DNA of 64,000 nt from Lolium rigidum (lineage: Eukaryota; Streptophyta; Magnoliopsida; Poales; Poaceae), in assembly GCF_022539505.1 (NCBI RefSeq), contig NC_061513.1:352017696-352081695 (forward strand), written 5' to 3'. Every line of letters starts with the position of its first letter. The stretch's first letter is position 1. This document shows, piece after piece, positions 1-10,800 of this stretch. A program made the position numbers and the translations under genes. Under the pieces are notes generated by a model. That model was given only the letters and a program-made list of their open reading frames with translations, did not search any database and was not told where the DNA came from.

Positions 1-158
1 CCCGAGCGTGGCGAGTCGGCTTCGGGGGCCAGTCCCCGTGCATGGCGAGTTGGCTTCGGGGGCCAGTCCCCGAGCGTGGCGAGTCGGCTTCGGGGGCCAG
101 TCCCCGAGCATGGCGAGTCGGCTTCGGGGGCCAGTCCCCGAGCATGTCGAGTTGGCTT
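1..158. repeat. 34-bp tandem repeat in intron 5 of A's antisense gene
   Basis: Four units (1-33, 34-67, 68-101, 102-135) and a partial fifth (136-158) of a 34-bp GC-rich unit containing GGCGAGTCGGCTTCGGGGGC, with only one to three differences between units. The array runs off the left edge, so its true length is unknown. It lies just before a splice acceptor (TGTTGATGGCAG, ending at 200). C has a different tandem array in the equivalent intron. Confidence 0.9.
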
Positions 159-200
159 TTGGGTGGAGTTCTCATTTTCCCTTTGTGTTGTTGATGGCAG

Positions 201-786
201 GAACGTGCGACTTCGTGGAGACGGCGACCCCGCGGGAATGCTGTCGGCCGCGACCGCGCGTATCATCGCTTGTGCGGGGAGATGTGGCCGCGCTCCAGTA
301 CCTGAGTCCGCGGGAGGTGATGCCGCGGGACACGTCGTCCGTCTTCAAGGCCGTGTCCAACATTCCGGCTGTTGTGGACTGGCTTCGCCGTTCCTCCTGC
401 CGCGTTGGTATTACCATGGCTCTGAGCATGGTGCTGGCGCACTACTGCGAGGGGTTCGACGTGGAGGAGGTTGCTGCGGGCTTCCCTCGGAGGTCGGCGA
501 GTTTGATGTTGCCGAAGTCGCTGCGGGCTGATGGACGCGGTACGCCCCTTTGCCCGACCGAGTGCTGGCGACCGCGGACTTGGAGACTCACATCCCCAGC
601 CAAGCGGCGCCTGGGGACGCGGAGAAGGAGCAAGGCCCGGTGGACTTCCCTGCGGAGCGCCTCTTCCATGCCGCGGCCGCCGGCTCGTTGTCGACATACC
701 CGGTCGTGTTGTACACGCCGAAGTTTCGTCACGGCGATGGTGGCGCCGAGCCTGTCGTAGAGGGGGCTCCGGGGTCGTCCTCGTAA
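201..786 (+). pseudogene. Antisense gene of A, last exon (broken)
   Basis: Terminal exon of the antisense accessory gene. It begins after an AG acceptor at 199-200 and ends at TAA 784-786. The frame open from 201 encodes a helical domain resembling the last exon of C's gene, including a segment reading GITMALSMVLAHY. Near 483 the reading moves to another frame, a stop follows at about 529-531, and the tail (from 550) ends in a Pro/Ala/Gly-rich stretch. It runs tail-to-tail with pol on the other strand. Its function is unknown; in family terms it is the C-terminal domain of the plant gypsy-type transposon protein. The upstream exons lie off-window. Confidence 0.65.
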
Positions 787-1646
787 CTTCCTGAGTCCCT
801 GTGTAAGAAGGAGCTTGGATTCCCGCGAGCGGGTGTCAGTTGTAAATACAGTGATAACTTTTGCTTAAATATAATTTGGTGGTTGCTTTTGAATTTGCGT
901 TATTTGTTGCGGCGATGTGTTGGAGTTGGTTCCGACTATCCATGGCCTTCGGGCCAGTCGCCTTGCGACCCCGATGAGGGCTATTGACTTGACTGTTTTC
1001 CTTTTCGAGCTGGGCGTCCCCAGTCGCAGTACGTAGTCATTATAGTACAAATAGCAGCCTCATGGGTGGAGTAGCGGTGAGTTGTAGTTTGCGCTGTTCG
1101 GATGTAGCGCGCCACTCGTCGTGGCTCGGTGAGCCAGTCGCTGGGCGACTCCAAAGGAGGTCATTGCGGGCGTATTTTCCTTGGCGAGCCGCGGGTCCGT
1201 TTTGCGGGGTCCCTAGTCGAAGTACTTAGCCACGCAAGTCGCCAGCCTAAGGTAGAGGAGGGCATTGTTGTGCTTGTATATCGTAGCACGAGGCGGTCGC
1301 CGTGGCCCGTGGGGCTGGCCGGGCATGCGGCCCTGCTGTGGGTTCCAGTCGCCGTTTTCACCCGACAGCGTAAGGGGTGGTGGGTGGCCGGACCTGATGT
1401 TACGACCGGTCACTCCGTCATGCCCTTGTTAGCTCGGCTACTTGGCCGATCGTGGACTTCGCTCTTCCAGCAGCGGCGACCGGAGGTCTCTCAGTACCTA
1501 ATCGCTTATCGCGGCGACTGGGCCGGTATATACCGGGATGAGAGATGAAAATATCTGGCGGGTGAGGGTGAGGTAGTCGAAGCTGGAGATCAGAAATGGT
1601 CGGCGATTTTTATTAACTTCTGAATTGTCGGGCTACATTTTTGTCC
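787..1646. other. Convergent 3' region between antisense gene and pol of A
   Basis: Non-coding spacer between the antisense-gene stop and the end of integrase on the other strand, where transcripts from both strands would end or overlap. It contains several CAGTCGC motifs and an AT-rich stretch near 845-900 that could hold poly(A) signals for the plus-strand transcript. A 139-residue open frame at 1129-1548 resembles nothing I know and is probably chance. Confidence 0.6.
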
Positions 1647-2989
1647 TTAGGTATAAAACCGTCGGAGGAGGTTGATGTTCCAGGGACGCTACACCTCTTT
1701 GGTGAGTGGCTCGCCTTTGTCGTCCTTGCGGACGTCGATGAGGTAGTAGGAGTCGTTGCCGAGTACGCGGCTGACGGCGAACGGTCCTTCCCGGGCGGGG
1801 ACAGCTTGTGCATCCCTTTCTTGTCCTGGATTAGCCGAAGTACCAGGTCGCCGACTTGGAAGGAGCGACTCCGAACACGGCGGCTCGTGGTAGCGACGGA
1901 GGTCTTGGCGGTAGATGGCGGTTCTGGAGAGTGCGAGGTCTCTGGCCTCGTCGAGGAGGTCGACGTCATCTTGGCGAGCTTGCTCGTTGTCTTGTTCGGC
2001 GTAATTGGCGACCCGAGGCGAGTCGTAGGCGATGTCCGTAGGCATGACGGCTTCGGCTCCATACACCAGGAAGAAAGGCGTGAAGCCGGTTGACCTGTTA
2101 GGCGTTGTGCGGATGCCCCATAGCACTGAAGAGAGCTCCTCTGCCCAGCAACCGGCTGCGCGCTCTAGGGGCACGACCGAGGCGCGGTTTGAGTCCGTGA
2201 AGGATGCTCTCGGTTTGCCCTTTCCGCTTGGCCGTTTGACTCGGGGTGGGCAAGCGAGGCGAGGTCGAGTCGGATGCCCTTCTCTTCGCAGAAATCAGCC
2301 ATTTCCCCTTCGCGAAGTTGGTGCCGTTGTCGGTTATGATGCTGTGAGGGTAGCCATACCGATAGATGAGCTCGCGTAGGAACTTTGTGGCTGTCTTCCC
2401 GTCGCACTTCTTTATGGGCTTTGCTTCCACCCATTTGGTGAACTTGTCCACCGCCACCAGGAGGTGAGTGTATCCGCCGGGGCCGTTTTGAATTTTCCCA
2501 CCATGTCCATGCCCCAGACGGCGAAGGGCCAGGTGAGGGGGATGGTCTTCAATGCCGACCCTGGCATGTGCGACTGGCTTGCATACTTTTGGCACCCGGC
2601 GCACGAACGGACGAGGGCGACTGCATCTTCGTGGGCTGTTGGCCAGTAGAAGCCGTGACGAAAGGCCTTGGCGACGATTGAACGCGCGCCGCATGGTGGC
2701 CGCAGTCCCCTGCGTGGATGTCGCGCAGGATGTTGCGCCCTTCCGTAGTAGCGACGCATCGTTGGAACACTCCCGAGACACTGCGCTTGTATAGCTCATT
2801 GTTGATAATGGTGAAGGACTTGCATCTGCGCACGATGGCCCGTGCTTTGGCCTCATCCATTGGCAGTGCCTGGCGCTCAAGGTAACTTATGTATGGCTCG
2901 GTCCAATCGATGCTATCGGCGGTGAGTGCGACTAAGGTGGAGTCGGGAGCAGGTGGCTCGGCAATGTCCAGCTCGCGTGGTGCGCGCAC
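1647..2989 (-). pseudogene. Integrase of A (frameshifted)
   Basis: Remnant of Ty3/Gypsy integrase, which inserts the cDNA copy into the chromosome. Reading leftward: the tail of the RNase H linker, an HHCC zinc-binding region (near 2760-2600), the catalytic core with recognisable stretches such as WGMDMVGKF and IITDNGTNF, an ESNGQAERAN segment carrying the catalytic Glu (near 2240), and a C-terminal region ending in a stop at 1647-1649. These pieces lie in at least four frames, so the gene is broken several times. The same region in C is a single open frame, which helps place each break. Confidence 0.8.
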
Positions 2990-3889
2990 CGAGGGGTGGC
3001 TGAGGATGTCCGGGACGACGCCCGGAGGGGGTTGGAGTCGCTTGGACCCGATTCGGCTAGCGCGTCGGCTTCTTCGTTCTTGCGCTCGTCAACCCATTCG
3101 ACGATGTGGCCGGCGAAGCTAGCGCCGGCTTGGTCGACGGCGCGCTTGTATGCGATCATGTTGGCGTCGGTGGCGTCGCAGGTGCCGGAGGTCCGGCCGG
3201 CGACTAGGTCGGAATCGCCGAGGCAGCGCAGCCGTGTTGCGCCCATCTCTTTTGCGACTCGCATGCCGTGTAGGAGCGCCTCGTACTCGGCCATGTTGTT
3301 GGTGCGGGGCTCGAATCTAAGTTGTAGGACGTACTTCACTGTGTCGCCCTTTGGTGATGTGAGGACGACTCCCGCGCCCGCCCCTTCGAGGTTTTTAGAA
3401 CCGTCGAAGTGCAGTGTCCAGTGTTTAAGGTCCGCGGGGGAGCTTGGCTGCTGGGCCTCTTCCCAATCGGCGAGGAAGTCGGCGAGTGCCTGAGATTTGA
3501 TGGCATGGCGCGACTCGTAGGTGATGTTGTGGACGCCGAGCTCGACTGCCCACTTGGCGATCCGGCCGGTTGCGTCGCGGTTTCGGATGATGTCGGCGAG
3601 TGGTGTTGAGGCGACTACCTTGATGGGGTGCTCGTGGAAGTAAGGGGCCAGTCGCCGCTGGGCCCTGAGGACTGCGTACACCAGCTTTTGGTAGTGCGGG
3701 TACCGCTGCTTGGATTCGATTAAGGCTTCGCTGATGTAGTAGACCGGGCGTTGTACCAGTTGCTCCCTTCCTTCTTCCTTCCGTTCGACGACCATGACCG
3801 CGCTTATAGCGCGATTCGACGCGGCGACGTATAGGAGCATGGTTTCTTTTGGCAGCGGGGCTGCGAGGATAGGGGCGATCGAGAGAGCG
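2932..3889 (-). pseudogene. RNase H of A
   Basis: RNase H domain that would remove the RNA strand during reverse transcription. A 302-residue frame starting at 3840 contains the RT-RNase H connection (RPVYYISEAL), then an HFDGSKN segment carrying the first catalytic Asp, a MAEYEA segment carrying the Glu, a GDSD Asp and a late Asp in EEADAL. It is joined to RT by a frameshift near 3890, and a second shift near 2980 leads into integrase. The catalytic residues look intact although the polyprotein is not. Confidence 0.8.
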
Positions 3890-5943
3890 TGCTTGGAGTT
3901 CTTCCAGGGCCCGCTGCGCCTCGTCTGTCCACCTGAATGATTCCGACTTCTTGAGCAAGCGGTAGAGTGGCATGGCCTTGTCTCCTAGCCGGGGTATGAA
4001 GCGACTGAGGGCGGCGACTCGACCGGCGAGTTTTTGCGCGTCGACTAGGCAAGTCGGCTGCTTGGTGCGCATGACCGCCAGTGTCTTCTCCGGGTTGGGC
4101 TCGATGCCTCGCTTGGAGACGACGTAGCCTAGCAGTTGTCCTGATGGGACCCCGAAGGTGCATTTCAAAGGGTTGAGCTTGATCTTGTACCGCCGTAAGT
4201 TGGCGAATGTTTCGGTGAGGTCGCTGACGAGGTCGGCCTGGCGAGTCGATTTGACCACCACGTCGTCGATGTACACATGCACATTGCGGCCGATCTGGCT
4301 TTCCAGGCAGCTGTTCATGCACCGCTGGTATGTTGCTCCGGCGTTCTTGAGGCCGAATGTCATGGACGTGTAGCAGTAGGCGCCTAGGGGCGTGATGAAT
4401 GCTGTCTTCTCTTGGTCTTCCTTGGCCATCTTTATTTGATTGTACCCGGAGTATGCGTCAAGGAAGCATAGCGACTCGGACCCGGCGACTGCGTCGATAA
4501 TCTGGTCGATTCGCGGTAGGACGAATGGGTCCTTGGGACACGCATTGTTGAGGCTTGTGTAGTCGATACACATTCGCCACGTCTTGTTTTTCTTTAGCAC
4601 TAGGACTGGGTTTGCCAGCCATTTTGGGTGCTTGATTTCTATGATGAAGCCGGCAGCGAGTAGCCGGTTTACTTCTTCGGCGATTGCGCGTCGCCGTTCT
4701 TCTCCCACAGGGCGCATTGCCTGCCTAACGGGTCGCGCGGTGGCATAAACGTCTCCCGTTTCGGGGATTCTTGCGAGGACAGCCTGCGCAGCTGCAACGT
4801 TGTCGGCTGGAGACGAGTGCAGTGGTAGGCCATTGGCGTCGACTTCTGCCCGAGGAACTTCGGGTGGTGGTGGTGGGGGTGGCGGAGGTGCTCCGTGCGC
4901 CGCTCTATCTGCAGCAGCCCGACTTCCTTCCGGGATGTCAGGGTTTTGGACTCGGGCGACCCGGATTTCTCCGTCTGGGTCGTCGAAGTTAAGGCGTGCG
5001 CTGGGAAAGTCGTTCGCACGGGCGCGCTCCATGCGCCGGCGGTTTCGCTGCTGGCGATAGTGGGATACGGCTCTCACTTCATCTTGCTCGAGGCGGAATT
5101 TCTGCCTTTCGGCGAGCTCCTTTTTCCTTTGCTCCTCGAGGGCCGCCCGGTGCGCCTCGATCTCGGTTGCGGTGGCGGTTGCAGGGAGGGGAGTGGTGAA
5201 GGCGTCGACTGGATGCTCTTCTTCACCCCCTGCCATGAAGACTGCGGTTGGGTAGCGGTAGCGCGGGGCCTCGACGGAGTCCGAGTCGGAGTCGCTGCCG
5301 AAGAGGGAGAGGATGGAGTCGTCCTCGAAGCCACCTTCGAAGTCACTCGGGTGGGAGACCATGGAGATAGAGTCCTTGGTTGACGCTGTGGCGATGGAGC
5401 GAGCAGTCGGGGACGCAGCGGTGGATCCTGCAACCGACGTTATAGCGATGATGTCGGTGAAGTCGGCGTCGATCGCGGCGATGACGGAGTCGATGACTGG
5501 GATGGTGTCGATGGAGTCGGCGGTTGGAGCAGTGTCGGCGGAGTCGGCGGCTGCCGAGGCAATGTTGGAGTTGGCAGTCGGTGCCACGACCGCCGACTCG
5601 GCATCGTCTTCCAGGGCCGCCTCGGCCTCCGCGTATACCTCGCCGGTGACCGGGCGAGTAGCAGTGAGGAGCTGCCCTGGCGCGAAGGGGTCGTGCGAGC
5701 GACTGGGGCGAGGCTCAGAGGGGTCGCTAACGCCGGCGAGCCCAACGAAGAGGTTGATGGGGCCGATCGGCACCATCCAGGCGTGCTTGAGAGGCGACGA
5801 GGCGGGTCGGTAGGTGCTCGGCTGGATGTGGAAGAAATTGCCGGTGGCGATCATCCTGCCGGAAGCAACCGGCCGCCGCACTGGCGAGTAGGGCCTCGCC
5901 GTAGCTCGGAGGCTTGATGTCCCATGCCCCACGGTGGGCGCCA
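3890..5943 (-). pseudogene. A gag leader fused in frame to reverse transcriptase (internal deletion)
   Basis: One frame is open from inside the LTR (ATG at 6046) through the primer site to about 3890. The first ~400 residues are a gag-type leader: an Ala/Ser/Asp-rich low-complexity region (about 5600-5340), an Arg/Glu-rich helical stretch and a run of nine prolines near 4880. At about 4726 it passes directly into RT. Capsid, zinc-knuckle and protease segments, all present in B and C, are missing, so this is an in-frame deletion. RT keeps its core motifs, including LDAYSGY and the catalytic YIDD (4262-4273). A frameshift near 3890 cuts it from RNase H. It is unlikely to support particle formation without help from another element. 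Confidence 0.75.
5927..5943 (-). other. Primer-binding site of A
   Basis: On the minus strand TGGCGCCCACCGTGGGG starts directly beside the LTR. The same site with one change occurs next to C's LTR, which supports both boundaries. Which tRNA primes it cannot be decided by eye; the TGGCGCC start is typical of Tat and Athila relatives. Confidence 0.75.
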
Positions 5944-6463
5944 TCGTCGTGGATGTGGCCACGGCGGATGCTACGAGGGGTAGCACTTCGTTGATGCGAG
6001 GGGAAGGGAACATCGCCATCCACGGGTCGAGGTGCAAGAGACGCAAGGGTTTTACCCAGGTTCAGCCCCTCCGGAGAGTAAAAGGCCTACGTCCTGCTAG
6101 ATCTTATTGCTCAGTGGAGAATTACAATGGGGGGGCTCAGTCGGCGGCTACGCCGTGAGCTTACAAAGAGAGATTAGATCTCCAATCAAGTGTCCTCTAG
6201 GGTTTAAGCTCGGGGGTTTATATAGACACCCCCGACCTAGGGTTACATGGCGATAACTCCGAATCATATTCGTTGCTATTAATCCGGGATTCGTTAACCC
6301 CCTTGCAAGTAATCTTCTAATCCAGTCGCACAGATCTTCTCCTTAGGATCGCGGCCCAGTCGCCTTTGGGCCCAGTCGCTTGGGCGACTGGCAGTCCACC
6401 TGGGCCTTCGTCTTCACGGCGAGTGGGACTGGCGACCCACCCCCTATGGGCATATCCCCATCA
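5944..6463 (-). mobile_element. 5' LTR of A
   Basis: About 520 bp between the primer site and a probable LTR start (minus strand TGATGGGGATATGCCC, ending at plus 6463). A TATA box (6217-6225, minus-strand CTATATAAA) is the promoter. The inner end reads TCGTCGTGG instead of the expected TG start, so that edge is less certain. The only other LTR of this element is off-window, so the boundaries come from signals, not from comparison of two copies. Confidence 0.65.
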
Positions 6464-6835
6464 TAGAAGGTACGGAAAGAGGAAAGCTCACCTGCCATTA
6501 CCTTGGTTTCGCTATCCGGCCGTGTGTGCTGTGTGCATGAGGCCAGTCATACTAATTTATTCTATTGAGGGATCCATCATGTATGCGTGCATGTCTAAAT
6601 CTAAAACATGATTGCATGCTGAAGGGTCGTCCGGCAGAGTGCACCGAGGTGAATACCGTATGTAGCTGCGGGCCTAAACTGAAACCTGATGACTAATTTA
6701 GTCCATCCGTCCATGTGCAGGCGTGGAGGAGAATTGATCGGCTGACTGCACTAAGGTGAATATAGCTGCATCTGATGGGAAGCCGCAGCGGCGACATTAG
6801 AGTCCGTGAGGACACATATAGCCTAGGGGATTTAT

Positions 6836-6960
6836 TCAGATGGCAGCGTTAATCATATCGTTTGATCGTTTTAGATTTGTTAAAATTTAGATGTATTATG
6901 TCTAGATAATCTAAATTTAGACAAATCTAAGACAAAATTCATCAAATGGAAGGAGTAGTA
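6836..6960. mobile_element. Stowaway-like MITE remnant
   Basis: Two 22-nt arms (6871-6892 and 6909-6930) are inverted copies with about two mismatches around a 16-nt loop, containing TTAGATTTGT / ACAAATCTAA. They are followed by GGAAGGAGTA, similar to the end of grass Stowaway (Tc1/mariner-type) MITEs. The left terminus is degraded. Confidence 0.5.
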
Positions 6961-7580
6961 GATTAATCCAAACAGGAGGAATATTGAACAGCAAATTTGT
7001 ATCAATCACAGGATGGTCAATAAAGACATCTACATACCAGATCAAATACGTATATCTGAGATGTGAATTTGCCCGGATTTGCTTCACCCGATTGTTCTCG
7101 ATTCTTCTCCTGTACTAAGTAGCAAGCAGACGTACGTACGTCAGCCAAGAAATCCATGATAACCTGAATAGATGATGTACATGCGTACTACGTAGCAAGC
7201 AGGCGTACGTACGTCGGCCAAGAAATCCATGATAACCTAAATACATGGTGTACATGCTTCACGTTAAAATATATGATTGATAAACTAATCAAGTGTGGAA
7301 CGGAAGGAGTAGTAGATTAATCCAAACAGGAGGGATACTGAACAGCAATTTGTATCAATCATAGATTGGCCAATGAAGATATCTACGTACCAGATCAAGT
7401 ACGTATATCTGAGATGTGAATTCCACTAGATTTGCTTCATACGGTTGTTCTCGAATCTGGATTCTCCGCCCTAGCAAGCAGGCGTACGTACGTCGGCTGA
7501 GAAATCCATTATAACCTGAATAGATGGTGTACATGCTTCACGTTAAAATATATGATTGATAAACTAATCAAATGGTGATT
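6948..7580. repeat. 354-bp tandem duplication with CGTACGTACG palindromes
   Basis: Copy 1 (6948-7301) and copy 2 (7302 to about 7580) both start GGAAGGAGTAGTAGATTAAT and run in parallel with scattered changes. Copy 1 also has an inner duplication of about 70 bp around 7120-7250. Each unit carries the palindrome CGTACGTACG (7130-7139, 7204-7213, 7483-7492) followed by a CCAAGAAATCCAT-like block. No coding sequence is evident. Confidence 0.8.
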
Positions 7581-7897
7581 GATTATCCTTAGCCTCGCCG
7601 TCCATGGTCGTGAGGTGGAGAGTCCATAGGAGAAAATACTTTAGGGTTAGTGATCGTTTTCTTTTTTTGGGAGGAGAACGATTAATAATTACATAATGGC
7701 AAAGGTGGGTAATTTTGTTCGTACTTTTCACTTAAATCTAATCTAATGGCTATACAATTTCAGCATATAAAATAAGCGGTCGGATGTTTCTGATTTTTGT
7801 GGAAATTTCTAGCTATTTTTCTAATTTCTGGTTAGCCCGTAATGTACTTTTAATATATCTATACCTAACTAGTTGAATGCCCGTGCGTTGCCACGGC

Positions 7898-10800
7898 TAT
7901 TTTTATTTCCACCATTGCAACGGTTTTAAGTAAAACAATGTATACCGACATACTTTGAAAGTGTCTTCCTACTCAGCGGAGGAAGTATGTCTAAAGGTAC
8001 CATTGTTCACCTTGTAGATGTCACCCCTCTTCTAGATAAATGTTTGCTGTGTGTATGCAAGGTGATGCACGTTGCCTTTGTTCGCTCAACAAGAATTAGC
8101 ATATTCCCATCACGATATACATAGAGTTATTATTGAAAGCTCAAAAAATATATATAGTACTGGAATTATCTCGAGATCAAAAAAGAAAATTCGAATAAAC
8201 AAAGAGATAAAAATCATGTATATATCATCTCACATATGAAAATTCAGTGTTTTACATAGCAGCGCCTGTCTATGTGGCTTTATATACTTACAAACTAACA
8301 TAATGAGCAAAGAGTGCACAATAGAACCACCAGTTTTGCCTCAATTATTTAACCGGCAATTGTCTTCGGCTCTCCTCCTTCATCGATATAACCATTTGGC
8401 CAAACAAATCACATCAGACTATTTAAAGTTGTGTGCAGAAACTCAAGGTGCCCAGCAGAAATAGTAAGAACTAATTAGGTCGATGTAGTGAAGCAACCAT
8501 GCATGAGGGGAGGAAGGAGAAATTGCTCAGAAATTTCCAAGGCACTTCACCTGAACAGTTCACTCATATGATGACAATTTTACAGGGAACAAAACCCAGT
8601 ATGTTAGGTTATATAGAAACTTTGGATCATCAAACTCTTACAAAATATTACTTGCGGTGATGCCAAGATCAGCTTGACAAAGCTGACATAAAGTTAAAAA
8701 ACGGTCACCCAGCGCCAACACAATATCGCCAGCTTGTCACTCATATCTCTGCACCAAAAGTGATAGTATACAGAGCAGAAGCTGCCTACATGCATATCAC
8801 AATGCACACCGTCTTCCACAATAATATCATGATAGAAATCAAATCTATGACCAATGTAATGGAATAAAATATGTGATCAAGAACTACATGTAAAGGTGCT
8901 ACGCTAGAATGTAACATATAAAAAGAAAATCACCAATAGTTATGATGTTATCTAAAACTTAATAGTTGCAGTCAAAGCCGAAACTCTCCTTTAACTATTT
9001 CATCAAGCAGCTTCTGTGCATCAACTCATGAAAGAGAAAAAAAACATGTTGGACTTCCTGTAGCATAGTAAAATAACAATCTAAATATTGTGCAGCAAAC
9101 ATTATTAACTTAACAATCTGAAAAGATAAAATTTTCATCAAGAAAATGCACAAGATCCAAACTACATACTATTTTGTATTCAGCGCGGAACAATTCATTT
9201 AACACCAGGGTTTAAAAATACAATTCATGAAGGATAGTACAAATTTCAGCAGAGAAATCATGAGCAGAGCCTTCTCATGACTTCTTGCATGCAAAATTCA
9301 GTAGTCCACTTGCAACTTCACAGTTTGAAAACAAATTCAAGTTAATCACAGATCTGCATCTTGCGGATCCACCAGCCCACTATATAAATTCATCAGGCAC
9401 ATTAAAAATAGGACTGAAGAAAATACATGCGATTATCACTTGCTCCTTCAACCTATTACCAAGACAAGAACGCTTACATCTGAAACGATAAGGGGGAACA
9501 TGGGCACATTCTGAGAAACAACTCCTCTGCAAAATATAGAACCCAGTGAAAATATGGAACCTAATGCAAATACGGAATCCAGCGCAAATATAATAACTGC
9601 AGAAGAAAAATGGACGCATTGTTCATACAATAGCCAGAAAAGTAAGTTCTCCTGCCAGTTATTCAAAAAAAGAAGAGTAACTTATTCATAAACTTCTTTT
9701 ATGACTTAGGTTATTCGTAATAGCTCTTATATGCTTGAAAAGAGGAGTACAAAACAATGTCCGTCGATAGGTTGAAGATGGAGAGGATCATGCAAATAGG
9801 TGCAAAGACTGAACAATTTTATTTACACCAACCGTACCCACTGTTTCCACAACTTCCGTGAGACTTCTTTGTAGAAACAATCCTGTATATCTAGAATTAT
9901 TAGGGTATATTTTATATGACTAAAAGCATCAAACGTTGTTTTTTGCTAAGATGAGCAATCATGAAATAATGTTCAATATCATATCACACAAATTGCTGCA
10001 CCTTCTTACTAAACCAGTGTGTTAATGTCATCTTGCTAATACATATGCGGCAGCCTGAGATCAAATAAAACTACATTTGGTTAGTTAACCAAGCTTGGTG
10101 AATCACTTTGCAGTCCGCCAATCTTGGTTTTTGAAGGCAAGTCCGTTAGGTACGTAAACTGCACTGTACATAGTCTGAATACAAAAATAAGCAAATCTGG
10201 GGTTTATGTTGTACTGGATATTCAGCAAACAAATTTTAAAAAATGAATAAATTTACAAAAGAATATACTCGTGAAATGAGGTACTTGGAATTCAGATAAG
10301 ATCATGTAATTACCTCTTTCCTCGTAGAACTTGGCATTTTGACATACCCAGATTTCACCATTGAACTTTGTACAGCGGGCCTTCAGTCTAGATAAGCGAT
10401 TAAAATTTTGCTTCACTGCGTACAGTTACAAAAACAAGGACAGAAGGTTAAGTAAAAGAAGAGTTCATTGTTTCTCAGAAAAAAGTATAACTGAGCCAAG
10501 CGTAGAAGCAAAACCTAATACCTCCAACATCAGTTTGTTCTGCATCGACAACAAAACAGAGCCCGAAGGAGATCGTCCGCGATGACAAGCTCAAGCCTGA
10601 CAAACTGGTAATGATCTGAAGAACAACGCCACATCATGTTATAATCCTGTCAAAACCATCAACTTATGAAAACCATTCTTTGATATGTATAGACAAAATA
10701 ATTATGAATACTCTGAAATATGAAATAAATAATTGATGATATCCACCAAAATATATAACCCGATGTGTGTGCTCCAGCAGCTAACACATACATAGGAGCC

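Larger units (their letters stand above)
1..6463 (-). mobile_element. Element A: Tat-type Ty3/Gypsy LTR retrotransposon, partial
   Basis: Minus-strand element whose 5' LTR is at its right end and whose 3' LTR lies beyond the left edge. Reading leftward: LTR (5944-6463), primer-binding site, gag leader fused to reverse transcriptase, RNase H, integrase, then an antisense gene of which only the last exon and part of an intron are in view. RT-RNase H-integrase order makes it Gypsy; the antisense extra gene and the TGGCGCC-type primer site fit the Tat lineage. Several frameshifts and loss of capsid, nucleocapsid and protease make it non-autonomous. The motif CAGTCGC/GCGACTG recurs throughout it. 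The TSD on the right is probably TAGAA (6464-6468); its partner is off-window. Confidence 0.85.
6464..7867. other. Non-coding spacer with MITE and tandem duplication
   Basis: AT-rich DNA with no credible gene. It holds a Stowaway-like foldback near 6836-6960 and a tandem duplication from 6948, both listed separately. The rest (6464-6835 and 7581-7867) shows nothing I recognise. Confidence 0.6.

Noticed and set aside
1129..1548. 139-residue plus-strand frame in A
   Set aside because: It lies in the spacer between pol and the antisense gene, has no counterpart in C, and its codons mostly reflect repeated CAGTCGC words.
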